This document shows, one piece after another, positions 8,490 through 17,312 of a stretch of DNA of 64,000 bases. How positions within the stretch are numbered: position 1 is the stretch's first letter; each line of letters starts with the position of its first letter. A program made the position numbers and the translations under genes. The stretch lies in assembly GCA_000306725.1 (NCBI GenBank), contig CP003083.1:620001-684000 (forward strand). The letters are read 5' to 3'. The DNA is from Methanolobus psychrophilus R15. GTDB lineage: Archaea > Halobacteriota > Methanosarcinia > Methanosarcinales > Methanosarcinaceae. The notes under the pieces are model-generated. The model worked only from the letters and a program-made list of their open reading frames with translations. It was not told the DNA's origin and did no database searches.

Positions 8490-9179
8490 TCACTCTCTAC
8501 ATTCTATTGTAAAATAAATTTCAAAACCGCCATCAATATCTTCTATTCCCCATACTTTATACTCGACATCATTGATTTTGAAATATTTTAGATTTTTTAG
8601 AAAATATTTAATTTCATAATTAACGATTTGGCTCTCAAAATCCTCAACATCATCATAGACAAATAGAAGTATGTTATCTGCATAAAAACCGATTATGTTA
8701 TCTTCATATACTTCAACCATTTCATATTTTTCCTTAATAACAGCATCAACTGCATGTCTATAATCGTAACTGTTTGCATAATCACTTTCATCAATGCCCT
8801 CATTGTAGGCAATATTCTCTTCCATTTCTGTATCCTCTTCCAGTAGGGTATCAGATGTATCTGTGCCTTTTGGAACATATCTTTCTACTGTAGGATATTT
8901 TTCCCAAAATAATTCATTATCAATACCACAAAGTGTTACATAATCATCTTCGGTTTTGACATCTGCATCATCAGTTTTGACATTATCTTCATCAGATTCG
9001 CAATCATCTTCAGATTCGACATCTGCATCTTCAGATTCGACATCTGCATCATCAGATTTGACATATGCATATATATCTACCCATGAATTACCACCTCTGG
9101 TATGGAAATATTCGCTACTGGAAACCCTAAATTTCCTTATCATATCGTTAAGCATTTCTTCTGTTATTTTTGCAATCAT
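8490..9179 (-). CDS. Acidic paralogue A with internal acidic repeat
   Basis: About 229 residues from ATG 9179, preceded by AAAAGGTG. It is the first gene of the unit and overlaps the next at its stop. It has the common domain (EEMLNDMIRKF, EDDYVTLCGIDNELF, VERYVPKGTDTSDTL, INDVEYKVWGIEDIDGGF) plus an insert near residues 40-75 made of repeated DADVESE/DADVKTE units. The insert seems to have grown by short-unit duplication from the CETEDDYV segment of the paralogues. Function unknown; strongly acidic. Confidence 0.7.
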   Translation of the reverse strand: MIAKITEEMLNDMIRKFRVSSSEYFHTRGGNSWVDIYAYVKSDDADVESEDADVESEDDCESDEDNVKTDDADVKTEDDYVTLCGIDNELFWEKYPTVERYVPKGTDTSDTLLEEDTEMEENIAYNEGIDESDYANSYDYRHAVDAVIKEKYEMVEVYEDNIIGFYADNILLFVYDDVEDFESQIVNYEIKYFLKNLKYFKINDVEYKVWGIEDIDGGFEIYFTIECRE

Positions 9180-9185
9180 TTTATA

Positions 9186-9253
9186 CACCTTTTAATCCAT
9201 ATCTTTATATACTGCAAGCACATAGTACATGTGCCACTGGAAGTTTTACCATT
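9186..9253 (-). promoter_or_regulatory. Duplicated upstream region of acidic paralogue A
   Basis: Carries the same two conserved blocks as 7621-7688, with ACTGGAAGTTTTACCATT at 9236-9253. It implies that promoter and gene were copied together. Confidence 0.5.
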
Positions 9254-9368
9254 ATAGTCTATTTTATATGTCACTAATGACTTATATAACTTTTAACACC
9301 AGTTCTGATGTCAAATCAGGATTGTTATCAAGTTATTAGCATTATAATTTGTTACCACACCTGTTTTA

Positions 9369-9788
9369 CTAATAATCATCAGGATTCATTATTGTAAATT
9401 TGTGTGGAATGTCACTATGATTAACCCATGCTTTGAATTTCTCGCCCTTTGGAGATTCAATATCACAAACAAAAAAAGTGCTTGTAGGGTCTTCTTTAGA
9501 TTGTTCTGAGCATTGATTATTACACGCTATAATTAAATCTAAAGTTGCAGGAATATTAAGCAATTCACTCCCATTTTCATCCGGTTTTTCAGTTAGATAA
9601 CCATGTTGTCTTAAAAGATTTGTAGTGATGAACCTGAAAGGACACTCATCATGATTGATATAAGGAATCATTTTTGTATCATAGAAAATACCGTCTTCTA
9701 CTGCTTGAAATGATGTGTATTCAAAAGTTGTTACCTTTGACTCTTCTAATCCTAATTTGTCTAATATAATCTTTATTCCATTTTCCAT
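9369..9788 (-). CDS. Hypothetical protein (139 aa) with RHH partner
   Basis: Starts MENGIKIILDKLGLEE at ATG 9788 with GGAGTAATAA upstream. It has a mixed alpha/beta composition, no signal peptide and no membrane segment. Two cysteines lie close together (ACNNQC). It is five bases downstream of a ribbon-helix-helix gene, so the two are one operon. The pairing resembles a regulator with effector or a toxin-antitoxin module, but no toxin family was recognised. Confidence 0.55.
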   Translation of the reverse strand: MENGIKIILDKLGLEESKVTTFEYTSFQAVEDGIFYDTKMIPYINHDECPFRFITTNLLRQHGYLTEKPDENGSELLNIPATLDLIIACNNQCSEQSKEDPTSTFFVCDIESPKGEKFKAWVNHSDIPHKFTIMNPDDY

Positions 9789-9793
9789 TTTTA

Positions 9794-10015
9794 TTACTCC
9801 TTTCTGTTTTTCTCCATAATCTTCAATTGCTCATCACACAATACCCGAATCCAAGCAGAGCGTGAAAGCATGCCTCTTGTGTTCTCTATCCTGTCCAACA
9901 ACGTATCTTCAATCCTTAGGGATGTATTTGTTTTATTTTGCTTTTCATTCATATTTTTAAAGTCCTTTTTTAGTTCTTCAATTGTCTTGTAATATTCTGT
10001 CTTATTACAAGTCAT
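9794..10015 (-). CDS. Ribbon-helix-helix DNA-binding protein
   Basis: The C-terminal half reads TNTSLRIEDTLLDRIE, followed by a helix-turn-helix-like RGMLSRSAWIRVLCDEQL. This is the layout of CopG/Arc-type ribbon-helix-helix proteins: one beta strand, helix, turn, helix with a conserved Ser-Arg-Ser. The N-terminal ~25 residues are charged. ATG 10015 is chosen; a TTG at 10048 or an ATG at 9952 are alternatives. It probably represses its own operon with the following 139-residue gene. Confidence 0.65.
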   Translation of the reverse strand: MTCNKTEYYKTIEELKKDFKNMNEKQNKTNTSLRIEDTLLDRIENTRGMLSRSAWIRVLCDEQLKIMEKNRKE

Positions 10016-10363
10016 TATATGTGATTCATTGTATTTAAATTTATGCAATGGATTAAACTTATGTCAAATAAACAATAGTAGTATTTAAATAATAGAACAA
10101 CTTGCCCTATTTTTTGTTTAGTGTTTTAATAGATTAGGAGATTATAGGATTTAAAATTAAAAATAAGGGAATCGGAAGAGAATTGTCTGTAAAAGTAGTA
10201 TTAAGCTCTGGAATAAGCCTATTAGAAAAGATAAGCCTTTTTATACGATTAAAAAAATGATGTTCTATTGCATCAATATGAAAAGATTATACTTTTACCG
10301 CTTAAACGAAGCAAATGTGCATATAAAGAAATATCTATTTAACGTATAATAGTAGAAACAAAG
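10016..10363. other. AT-rich spacer
   Basis: No gene supported. It holds the likely promoter of the RHH operon and the 3' end of the intein-like gene. Nothing else stands out. Confidence 0.5.
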
Positions 10364-11362
10364 TTATACTCCGACAATAAATATTTTATCATTTCTTTTT
10401 ACAACAAAATGCTGATTGGTCAATTTTGGATGCCACAATGCCCCTTTGAAATTTTCTATTTCTTTGAAAGTATCGTGATAATTAGCATGGAATACGTTTG
10501 AATAATTTCTTTCATCCACTTCGATAGTCAAAGCTGAATATGCCCTTCTCTTTATGACATAATGAGTTATATAGCCAAGATGCAAACATAATACTCTGTA
10601 AAATTCTTGAACAGAAACATTGTTATTGATATATATTATCCTGTCACCTTCAAAGTAAGCGTTATTGGCAAGATTCATTCCTTCATAAAGCATTCCTAAT
10701 TCTTCGTTTTTTAGATGAAGTAGATTCCATTTTGGTCTGAACTTTTCGTCAAAGCTATCATAAATCCACTTGTTTTCTTTTGTATCTACAATCTTTACGA
10801 TTTGAGTTTCAAACCACTCGTTTGCAACAGTAGTTCTTGCAGATTCAGTTGTATGCTCAATTTCCAATGAACTTAACATGTCGAACAATATATCCATATC
10901 TTCTTTATTGGACTCAATTGATTGATGAATTTCAATTACACCATCATCATTTTTATATCCGGTTGAAATTATCCAACCAATTAACATTGCCTGAAATTCG
11001 CCTATTTCAATTTCACCATCATATTCACCGGAATTGATGATTAGATATCCACCATGCGGAGTGATATCTTTTATTTTTTCAACGTGCCAAGTGTCCTCCG
11101 TAAATTTCTTTCCATGAGTTGTACTTTTTATATATTTTAATATTAATGAGGATTCAGGGGGCACGAAAAAATCATTCCATCTGTTGCTAATGGAATACAT
11201 TTTTCCTTCATATTCCTCAAGAGATAATCCAGAAATTCTTTCATACTTGATTTTTTCATCATAGAGTGAATATATCGCAACCCTATCAGATTCAACAATT
11301 TCATCATATCCTTTCCAACCAATTTCTGTTAAGACTTTAGTTGCAGCATCAATTCCCTTCAT
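10364..11362 (-). CDS. Stand-alone intein-like protein (Hint plus LAGLIDADG), decayed active sites
   Basis: A 332-residue protein spanning almost exactly one intein. Residues 3-16 (GIDAATKVLTEIGW) match intein block A, but the first-position Cys is Gly3. Block B, normally VTPNH, reads VPPES at 67-71, so the Thr and His are lost. Residues 124-136 (AMLIGWIISTGYK) match LAGLIDADG motif 1 with its Asp changed to Thr; a second copy lies near 223-235 (GMLYEGMNLANNA), with Asn where Asp is expected. The C-terminus (WHPKLTNQHFVVKRNDKIF, then IVGV) matches the final intein blocks, with Val in place of the terminal Asn. A TAA sits in frame two codons before ATG 11362, so no N-extein exists; GGAG is at 11370-11373. 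Splicing and cleavage are probably lost, yet the frame is intact. Confidence 0.75.
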   Translation of the reverse strand: MKGIDAATKVLTEIGWKGYDEIVESDRVAIYSLYDEKIKYERISGLSLEEYEGKMYSISNRWNDFFVPPESSLILKYIKSTTHGKKFTEDTWHVEKIKDITPHGGYLIINSGEYDGEIEIGEFQAMLIGWIISTGYKNDDGVIEIHQSIESNKEDMDILFDMLSSLEIEHTTESARTTVANEWFETQIVKIVDTKENKWIYDSFDEKFRPKWNLLHLKNEELGMLYEGMNLANNAYFEGDRIIYINNNVSVQEFYRVLCLHLGYITHYVIKRRAYSALTIEVDERNYSNVFHANYHDTFKEIENFKGALWHPKLTNQHFVVKRNDKIFIVGV

Positions 11363-11752
11363 TTTTTAACTCCATTCATGGTTTTTTTCGGTTGCAATAT
11401 TTTCGATGAGCTGTCTTGGTTTTGTACCTACTGCGTTGAACAATATAATATATGTCATCAATCATATTAAAAAGTATCTTTTGTTAAAAGCAGAATAAAT
11501 AATGGTGTAGAAAACAATTCAAATTCCCACATCATTAAACTTACAGTACAATTAGTGACAGTACCTACATATTTGCTTGTATTGTTTATGATTTCCTATG
11601 ATGGTTAGGCAAGGACATTCGGTAATAGTAAGATGCATAAATTGGATAGATTGGAATACCTTCCTAAACCCTGCCAGAAACTCCTAGAATTGCACTGGTG
11701 GCGTTGTCAGGACAATTTCAGGGGATTGTAAAGATTGGATGATTGAAGGGAT
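11363..11752. other. Spacer at boundary of the AT-rich region
   Basis: No gene supported. Base composition changes here from AT-rich to the more balanced composition of the following genes. No tRNA, integrase or clear direct repeat marks an element end. Confidence 0.45.
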
Positions 11753-12688
11753 TCAGGGCAATATAATCAGTATCTTTTTTATACTGCTTTTAACCATGTT
11801 TAGCGGATTTGGTTGACTAAAGAAGTTGAGTCTCGCACCTTCGTAGATCTGTTCTCCATTTTCAAGGCCTGCTGTCAACAAGGCAAATATCTTCGGCAAT
11901 AATAGCAGGTATGGCACCATCGCCAAAAGTAGGATCCATCCATTGGTAAATAAATATGCGGCAAAGACAACGTTGGCTATGAGCAATGCATGCAGGATCA
12001 GAAGTCCGTATATGCTGTTCTTCAGTCCCATCCTGAGGACAAGCCCGCGCTTTCCTGCTTTTCTGTCACAGGGCATGTCAACCATCTCTCCACCCCAGGC
12101 AAATATCAGCGTGCTCAGGCCTGTAATGGGCATTATTGAAACTACCATCGGATGAAAGGGAATACCCTGGGCAGCCGCGTAAAGCAGGATAGCGAACGGT
12201 CCAAAGCCCAGCCATACGACTATTTCGCCCAGGCCCCTGTAGGCAAATTTGAAAGGCCCGGCAGTGTAATACTTGCTAAGGAAGGCAGCGGCCAAAAACA
12301 GAAAGATGAACAAAGGCCACATATCTCTCTCTGAGATGTACAAAAGACCTAAAGTCCCCAGGAAACCAACGACAAGGCCGGCTCTGGCTATTGTGAACAT
12401 CTTTCCTTCAAGCTCGGGATATTTCACTATTACCGCTGATCCTCCGCTGAACATGCTCTGGCCGGACTCCAGGGTGTCACAACCCTGCTTCGTGTCGTAT
12501 ATGTCATTGTATACGTTCATGGAGACATGGATGCTGAATCCGACAACAGCCGCGAACAAAAGACCTAACCGGTCAAATCCCCCCGTCACGATCACGGCGA
12601 CAGCTGTGCTTATCACCAGGGGTGCCACCATAGCCAGCAGTCCGTAGGCCCTTATCATCTCAAATGTACCGGGGCATTCATCAGCCAT
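11753..12688 (-). CDS. UbiA-family prenyltransferase
   Basis: A 311-residue integral membrane protein with about eight hydrophobic segments. The two Asp-rich motifs of the UbiA superfamily are present: NVYNDIYDTKQG (N-x3-D-x2-D) near residue 60 and DMPCDRKAGKR (D-x3-D) near residue 205. These bind the Mg-diphosphate of the polyprenyl donor. The sequence is closest in style to MenA-like enzymes that attach a polyprenyl chain to an aromatic ring. In Methanosarcinales a role in methanophenazine synthesis is plausible, but it is not shown here. ATG 12688 has GAGGTTAGGAT upstream. It is monocistronic. Confidence 0.85.
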   Translation of the reverse strand: MADECPGTFEMIRAYGLLAMVAPLVISTAVAVIVTGGFDRLGLLFAAVVGFSIHVSMNVYNDIYDTKQGCDTLESGQSMFSGGSAVIVKYPELEGKMFTIARAGLVVGFLGTLGLLYISERDMWPLFIFLFLAAAFLSKYYTAGPFKFAYRGLGEIVVWLGFGPFAILLYAAAQGIPFHPMVVSIMPITGLSTLIFAWGGEMVDMPCDRKAGKRGLVLRMGLKNSIYGLLILHALLIANVVFAAYLFTNGWILLLAMVPYLLLLPKIFALLTAGLENGEQIYEGARLNFFSQPNPLNMVKSSIKKILIILP

Positions 12689-13103
12689 ATCCTAACCTCA
12701 AACCATTGTCGCTACCATAATAACATATATATTTCCCTTTCTTCCATTTACTTTTTTACTATATATGGTCTGCTTGTCATCTGCAAAGGTGATATGGGAT
12801 CATCAAGCCCATCCATCCTTTCATACAGGAGACCATATCGAACAATACCCGATGATAAATCCTCCTGCCTCTTTGATAGGAGCATCATTCATATATTCAT
12901 GAAGATGCGTATAAGTTGTAACTATAAGTAAAGAAGTTTCATGCAGGTGTCATAGGCCCCTGATATATCCGGACATGGATCACGCAGCAACTTGCCTGAG
13001 CTGGCTGACGTCAACCTGCATTATATAATTAATGGATTAAACTGTTACAGGTTCACTTCTGTCTATGGAGTGAGTGTAACTTATATGTGGAGATGTATTC
13101 TTA
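12689..13103. other. Divergent intergenic region
   Basis: Lies between the divergent prenyltransferase and surface-protein genes. It has a TATA-like ATAACATATATATTTCCC around 12719-12736 for the prenyltransferase, and a ribosome site (GTGGAG) at 13087-13092 for the downstream gene. No further gene is supported. Confidence 0.5.
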
Positions 13104-14030
13104 ATGATCAAAAAAACCTTCCTCCCTTACCGGTGCAAAGGTCAGGTAAGGGCAACCATAGTATTGCTTTGTGCGATGACTATGCTCTTTCTGGTGATAT
13201 CGTCCACGGCTCTTGCAGAGGTGACGGAAGTTTCCATATCCCCGCAAGATCCTTCTCCCGGAGAGACGGTGACCGTAACAGGCAAAGCATCCCCTAATGA
13301 AGTCATACCCGTTTCCATTTCATTTGAAAAAGCGCAGGACGTTTCAGCTGGCACTTATGCTTATTCCCTGATCGCCGTGACCATCCCCGAAGGCTCTGAA
13401 TCTTTCAGCCTTAAGGCAACCGGTGTGGACGATCTGAAGATCGAGGTCAGATTGCCGGTCCTGGGGTATATACCAGTTCCCACAAGCATGATAAATATCA
13501 ATGGCCATGTTGCTACATTCGGTACTGGTAAAATCAATAGCGGTACGTATGATATCAGATTAAGCGGCAATTCGCCGGACGATAAGGTTACTCTTTCCTT
13601 TAACGCAAAGGCAAGCATTACAGCTGATGCAGATGGTAACTTTGCATACACTTACACGACAGATAACATACCGCAAGGCAATTTTAACATCAATATAGGC
13701 GGTACGCCTTTGCAATTGAAGCTTGGGAGCACGGAAAACAACCCACCTTCTGCCCCGACGACAAAAAAGAGCAGCAGCACAGGTACTGACCTGAACATAG
13801 TTGATGCAGACACTCTCGATGCTGGTACATCCGATGTGGACACATCTGAAGTATCACATGCGCCCGGCGAAGACACCGTTTCGGATAATTATGTGGAAGG
13901 CTATGAACTATCTCCGGTGCCTTCGGGTATAATGGATAAATTACCTGACTTGGGAGTAATGGGTGTGCTTGTTGGAATTATCTCCCTGGGTGCCATCCTT
14001 GTTGGGTACAGGAAGAACAAGTACAAGTAA
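13104..14030 (+). CDS. Secreted, C-terminally anchored surface protein
   Basis: 308 residues. A signal peptide lies at ~15-38 (ATIVLLCAMTMLFLVISSTALA). An Ig/beta-sandwich region follows, with two copies of an ISPQDPSPGETVTVTG-like and SGTYDIRLSGNSPDDKVTL-like strand pattern. Next comes a low-complexity Ser/Thr/Asp spacer (~210-270), then a membrane anchor (LGVMGVLVGIISLGAILVGY) with a short basic tail. The layout is that of an archaeal cell-envelope protein held by its C-terminus; the spacer is a likely O-glycosylation stretch. Specific role unknown. Confidence 0.7.
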   Translation: MIKKTFLPYRCKGQVRATIVLLCAMTMLFLVISSTALAEVTEVSISPQDPSPGETVTVTGKASPNEVIPVSISFEKAQDVSAGTYAYSLIAVTIPEGSESFSLKATGVDDLKIEVRLPVLGYIPVPTSMININGHVATFGTGKINSGTYDIRLSGNSPDDKVTLSFNAKASITADADGNFAYTYTTDNIPQGNFNINIGGTPLQLKLGSTENNPPSAPTTKKSSSTGTDLNIVDADTLDAGTSDVDTSEVSHAPGEDTVSDNYVEGYELSPVPSGIMDKLPDLGVMGVLVGIISLGAILVGYRKNKYK

Positions 14031-14303
14031 AACCTAAGGGCCAGTACCCTACATTTTTTTTGCTGAATCCCATTAGGATCTTTTGATGACTTTCCTGTCT
14101 TTTCCCACATGTTTCCGCCGGCAACATGGATAGGTTTACTGCATCCGTTCCTTCATATAGGGTCACGTGACCAGGTAACAAAAGTTAGCGTTCAATTCGA
14201 TAAATATTTATAGGTTAATCAGTGTAAATGTAATATACAGTCCAAAGATATACTATATGTATATCTGCTACTGAATAATAATACTTAAATAAAGGTGGTA
14301 CAA

Positions 14304-14870
14304 ATGAAAAAAATGAGTATATTAATTATGCTTGCTGTATTGCTGTTGTCCATGACACAGACAGCAAGTGCAGTGGTAGCATTGACAGAATTTGACGATG
14401 GATGCTACTGTGTGAACCTTGTAGGCAATTACAGCTTAGCCCTGATCCCGGCGTCTGCAAGTGTACAAATGATAACCGTTCCTACAATATACCCCATAAA
14501 AGTAGATGCCAGGGTCTGTAAGTCCGGAGAGGATATTACAGTCACTAGTCTGAACAGCGACCCTGCCATGGAGATTACTGAGCTGAATATAATCAGTCTT
14601 TATAAAGAAAACATTGTTCTCAGTGCATCTGGTGTATCTGAAATGGGATACCAGTTCCAGGGAACGATGAACCTTGCAGGTAACGGCGAAGAATATACAT
14701 CCACCAGTGCTAGCGGACTGATTGAAGGGCAGATCCCTGTTATTGGTAAATTCACAGCAACTATCGAGGAATGCCCCGAAGATGTCGAGATCCCTGAGTT
14801 CCCAACTCTTGCACTCCCGGTAGCAGCAATCCTCGGTCTTGCATTCTTCATGCAGCGCCGCAAGGAATAA
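14304..14870 (+). CDS. PEF-CTERM surface protein
   Basis: About 188 residues from ATG 14304, which has AGGTGG nine bases upstream; the longer frame from GTG 14295 would use the ribosome site as codons. A signal peptide ends near QTASA. The C-terminus reads EIPEFPTLALPVAAILG, then a hydrophobic stretch, then FFMQRRKE: a textbook PEF-CTERM sorting signal, thought to be processed by an archaeosortase. Three cysteines near the mature N-terminus (CYC and VC) and one near the C-terminus may form disulfides. It shares its sorting tail with the protein at 48302. No archaeosortase gene is in the window. Confidence 0.85.
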   Translation: MKKMSILIMLAVLLLSMTQTASAVVALTEFDDGCYCVNLVGNYSLALIPASASVQMITVPTIYPIKVDARVCKSGEDITVTSLNSDPAMEITELNIISLYKENIVLSASGVSEMGYQFQGTMNLAGNGEEYTSTSASGLIEGQIPVIGKFTATIEECPEDVEIPEFPTLALPVAAILGLAFFMQRRKE

Positions 14871-14881
14871 ATCTGATCAAA

Positions 14882-14910
14882 GGGGCCAATGGTCCCGGAT
14901 ATCTTTTTTT
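14882..14910 (+). terminator. Hairpin plus T-run after PEF-CTERM gene
   Basis: GGGGCC/GGTCCC stem with a 3-base loop at 14882-14896, followed by a T-run ending at 14910, starting 11 bases after the stop codon. Confidence 0.6.
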
Positions 14911-14974
14911 GTTGGATTACTGTTTTTTATTGAATTACTGGAGTGAAGGTATTTCCTGGCGGTTAGTTTGTATC

Positions 14975-15937
14975 TCAATCACCTTTAAGCAAAGAGCGCA
15001 CGGTTTCCTTCACGCACTTCTTTGAGCCCCATTTAGGTTTCCATCCCAGATCTTTTAGCTTGTCCACAGACAGCATCATCTTTGGGACATCGCCTTTCCA
15101 TCCGCGATTTCCGCCGGTATATTGGAACTCGACATTCTTAAGTCCCATCTCCTTAACTATTATCTCACCGATAAGCTTCGGAGTGATGGTGTCCTCCGAG
15201 CCGATGTTCAAAATATTGATATCACCAGTGCTGTTCTCAATGGCAAAACCCATTGCATCTACGCACTGCTTTACATGCAGGTATGATTTGGATTGCCTGC
15301 CGTCACCCAGGATCTCAAGAGAGTTGGGGTTATTCTCCAGTTTCTCAATGAAATCCACGATGATGCCATGTGTGCTTCTGGGGCCTATGATATTCGCAAA
15401 GCGGAATATCCAGGATCTCATGTCAAATGTGTGGGAATAGGATGTTATCAGTGCTTCACATGCCAGCTTGGAAGCCCCGTACAGGGATATCGGCACAAGA
15501 GGGCCGTAGCTTTCAGGCGTAGGAATGAGGGTCGCTTCCCCGTAGACCGTCGAAGTGGAAGTGAAAGCAATATCCTTTATACCTTTAAGGCGCATGGCCT
15601 CAAGCAGGTTGTATGTAGCTGTGATGTTCTGTTCAAAATGCACATAAGTGTCAGTTGCACCCAGCCTTACGTCAGGGTTTGCAGCCACGTGGAACACAAA
15701 GTCAACGTTCTCGCAGGCTCTGCTAAGCTCTGAGGTATCCAGCAGGTCGCCCTCTATGAAATATACACCTTCATTCCCAAGATGATCGTCTATAAATCCA
15801 CGGCTTCCAGAGGTCATGTTATCAAAGATTGTCACTTCGTTGCCTTTCTTTACCAGCATGTCTACTATATGGCTCCCTATGAATCCTGCTCCGCCGGTGA
15901 CAAGCACTCTTCTTTCTGAAAAAGGATTGTATAACAT
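14975..15937 (-). CDS. NAD-dependent sugar epimerase/dehydratase (extended SDR)
   Basis: 320 residues with the Rossmann motif TGGAGFIG at ~15-22, a nucleotide-binding Asp at IFDNMTSGS, the active-site region STSTVYG and the catalytic pair YGASK near residue 155. The length and order match UDP-glucose 4-epimerase-like enzymes acting on nucleotide sugars. The C-terminal substrate part ([13 protein letters not shown]) also fits this group. It probably supplies an activated sugar for the glycan cluster to its right. Its promoter region contains the IS insertion about 200 bases upstream. The exact sugar cannot be read from sequence. Confidence 0.85.
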   Translation of the reverse strand: MLYNPFSERRVLVTGGAGFIGSHIVDMLVKKGNEVTIFDNMTSGSRGFIDDHLGNEGVYFIEGDLLDTSELSRACENVDFVFHVAANPDVRLGATDTYVHFEQNITATYNLLEAMRLKGIKDIAFTSTSTVYGEATLIPTPESYGPLVPISLYGASKLACEALITSYSHTFDMRSWIFRFANIIGPRSTHGIIVDFIEKLENNPNSLEILGDGRQSKSYLHVKQCVDAMGFAIENSTGDINILNIGSEDTITPKLIGEIIVKEMGLKNVEFQYTGGNRGWKGDVPKMMLSVDKLKDLGWKPKWGSKKCVKETVRSLLKGD

Positions 15938-17042
15938 TGGTTTTTCTCACCCGAGATCGTATTTGAGTCTGTCTATATGAGTCCCGCGCATATAAGTCTA
16001 ATATCAATCTCCTCTTTATCTGAATGTATTCTATCAGGAAAATATCACTTATATATGCTTGCTTTTTTATAGATGATACTAAATATATGTCGGGACTGTA
16101 TATATTTTTACCGGTTATTTTTTGATTATTGTCATTAGGCTCTGTAGAAATCCTCAGTTGAATTGAATAGACAACCTTGGCATGTATGCCAAGGTTGTGC
16201 ACTATCAGTTTAATTTTAATATCTTTCACCTGATTCCAGTACTTCCTGGACTTGATTTCTTCTCCATATTTCCTTTTAAGGACTGAGAATGCTGTTTCAA
16301 CCAGGTTTCTTTTATGATAAAGTTCTTCATCAAACTCGAATATCATTTTTCTACGATAGTAACCTCTGATTCTTTTTCTCTTCCTATGTCTTAGAGGAAT
16401 CATAGCTACTGCATTTAATTGTTCTCTTGTTAGTGAATGTATGGCTTCTGAATCGTAGCCCTTATCCATCACATAGTAGTTTGATCTTCTAGTTTGATGA
16501 CATTGCTTAATCAATGCCATTGCATGTTTTGCGTCATGAACAGGTTTACCTGATATCTTAAAACCAGTAATGACTAACTTATCAGTATCAACAGAAATGC
16601 TTGTTTTCAAGAATGATCTACGTTTCTTTCCAGTTCTGAGCGAATAATAGTAGCTACAGTGGCCACTGGTAAATCCACTTGAATCAATAGCAGTAACTTC
16701 AATTCTTTCTCCATGTGAATAGAACAGGTCAAGTGTTTGTTTCAATAGTCCATTGAAGTAAACGGACTTAATTCTTCGAGTGAATTTATGCAACGTAGTA
16801 TAATGTGGAATTTGTTTTAACCCAATTTTCTGCTGCACCTTATCCATCACTTCAATAAGTTCAACAGTACTTCTATAGTCAACATCAAGATACTCTTTCA
16901 ATAAAACAAGTGTCAGAAGCTGATGTTGCGTATAAGTCCTCTTGGAATACTTACAACTGTATATCTGCAAATGTGAGTTTCCTGATACAGCTAGCGCTGT
17001 ATCAACAAACTTTAAGTACTTATTAATCAAAACACTAATCAT
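15822..17042 (-). CDS. IS5-family-like DDE transposase, reads out of the element
   Basis: Starts at ATG 17042 (AAAGGGG upstream). The first ~300 residues lie inside the insertion sequence and carry DDE features: [11 protein letters not shown], a [12 protein letters not shown] segment and [16 protein letters not shown]. There is no stop before the element's left end, where the frame encodes STEP within the terminal repeat. It then runs on through host DNA for about 105 codons, partly opposite the epimerase gene, so the tail is not native. The 8-bp target duplication fits the ISH1-like branch of IS5. Confidence 0.8.
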   Translation of the reverse strand: MISVLINKYLKFVDTALAVSGNSHLQIYSCKYSKRTYTQHQLLTLVLLKEYLDVDYRSTVELIEVMDKVQQKIGLKQIPHYTTLHKFTRRIKSVYFNGLLKQTLDLFYSHGERIEVTAIDSSGFTSGHCSYYYSLRTGKKRRSFLKTSISVDTDKLVITGFKISGKPVHDAKHAMALIKQCHQTRRSNYYVMDKGYDSEAIHSLTREQLNAVAMIPLRHRKRKRIRGYYRRKMIFEFDEELYHKRNLVETAFSVLKRKYGEEIKSRKYWNQVKDIKIKLIVHNLGIHAKVVYSIQLRISTEPNDNNQKITGKNIYSPDIYLVSSIKKQAYISDIFLIEYIQIKRRLILDLYARDSYRQTQIRSRVRKTNVIQSFFRKKSACHRRSRIHREPYSRHAGKERQRSDNL

Positions 17043-17146
17043 CCCCTTTGTGTTTTCCGTTGCAAGTAAGACTTTGGGGATTTATCATTTTTAAAGCAAC
17101 AAGTAATTTTCAGTAGGAAGTAGGTTTTCTACAGAGCCTGTCATTA
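16130..17146. mobile_element. IS5-like insertion sequence with 8-bp target duplication
   Basis: The element is 16138-17138 (1001 bp). The ends are inverted: GGCTCTGTAGAAATCCT at 16138 and the complement of GGCTCTGTAGAAAACCT at 17138, matching at 16 of 17 positions. It is flanked by the direct repeat TGTCATTA at 16130-16137 and 17139-17146. The intact duplication indicates a recent, unrearranged insertion between the epimerase and DUF1616 genes. Confidence 0.92.
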
Positions 17147-17312
17147 TTATCCTTATAATCTTGGGTTCCTTGCGCTACCTGGTCTGCATGACAATGCGCC
17201 ACATAATTTGATGCCATATGCACAAAACTCTTAATGTTTAAGTTCCATTAATAACACTTTAGCTGCACTGCCAAGTATTTTACAAACACGACTGACTGGT
17301 GTAAAAAACAAC

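Noticed and set aside
3300-11600. Defined integrated virus or plasmid with att sites
   Set aside because: No integrase, capsid or direct-repeat boundary could be identified, so only an accessory region is claimed.
11560-11752. Possible transposase or coding remnant near the edge of the AT-rich region
   Set aside because: Short frames with LDRLEYLPKPCQKLL were read, but no family was recognised and stops interrupt them.
12992-13297. Plus-strand frame overlapping the start of the surface protein
   Set aside because: The frame at 13104 has a signal peptide, domain structure and ribosome site; the overlapping frame has none.
15822-16137. C-terminal ~105 residues of the transposase as a real domain
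   Set aside because: They are encoded by host DNA outside the terminal repeat and partly antisense to the epimerase gene.
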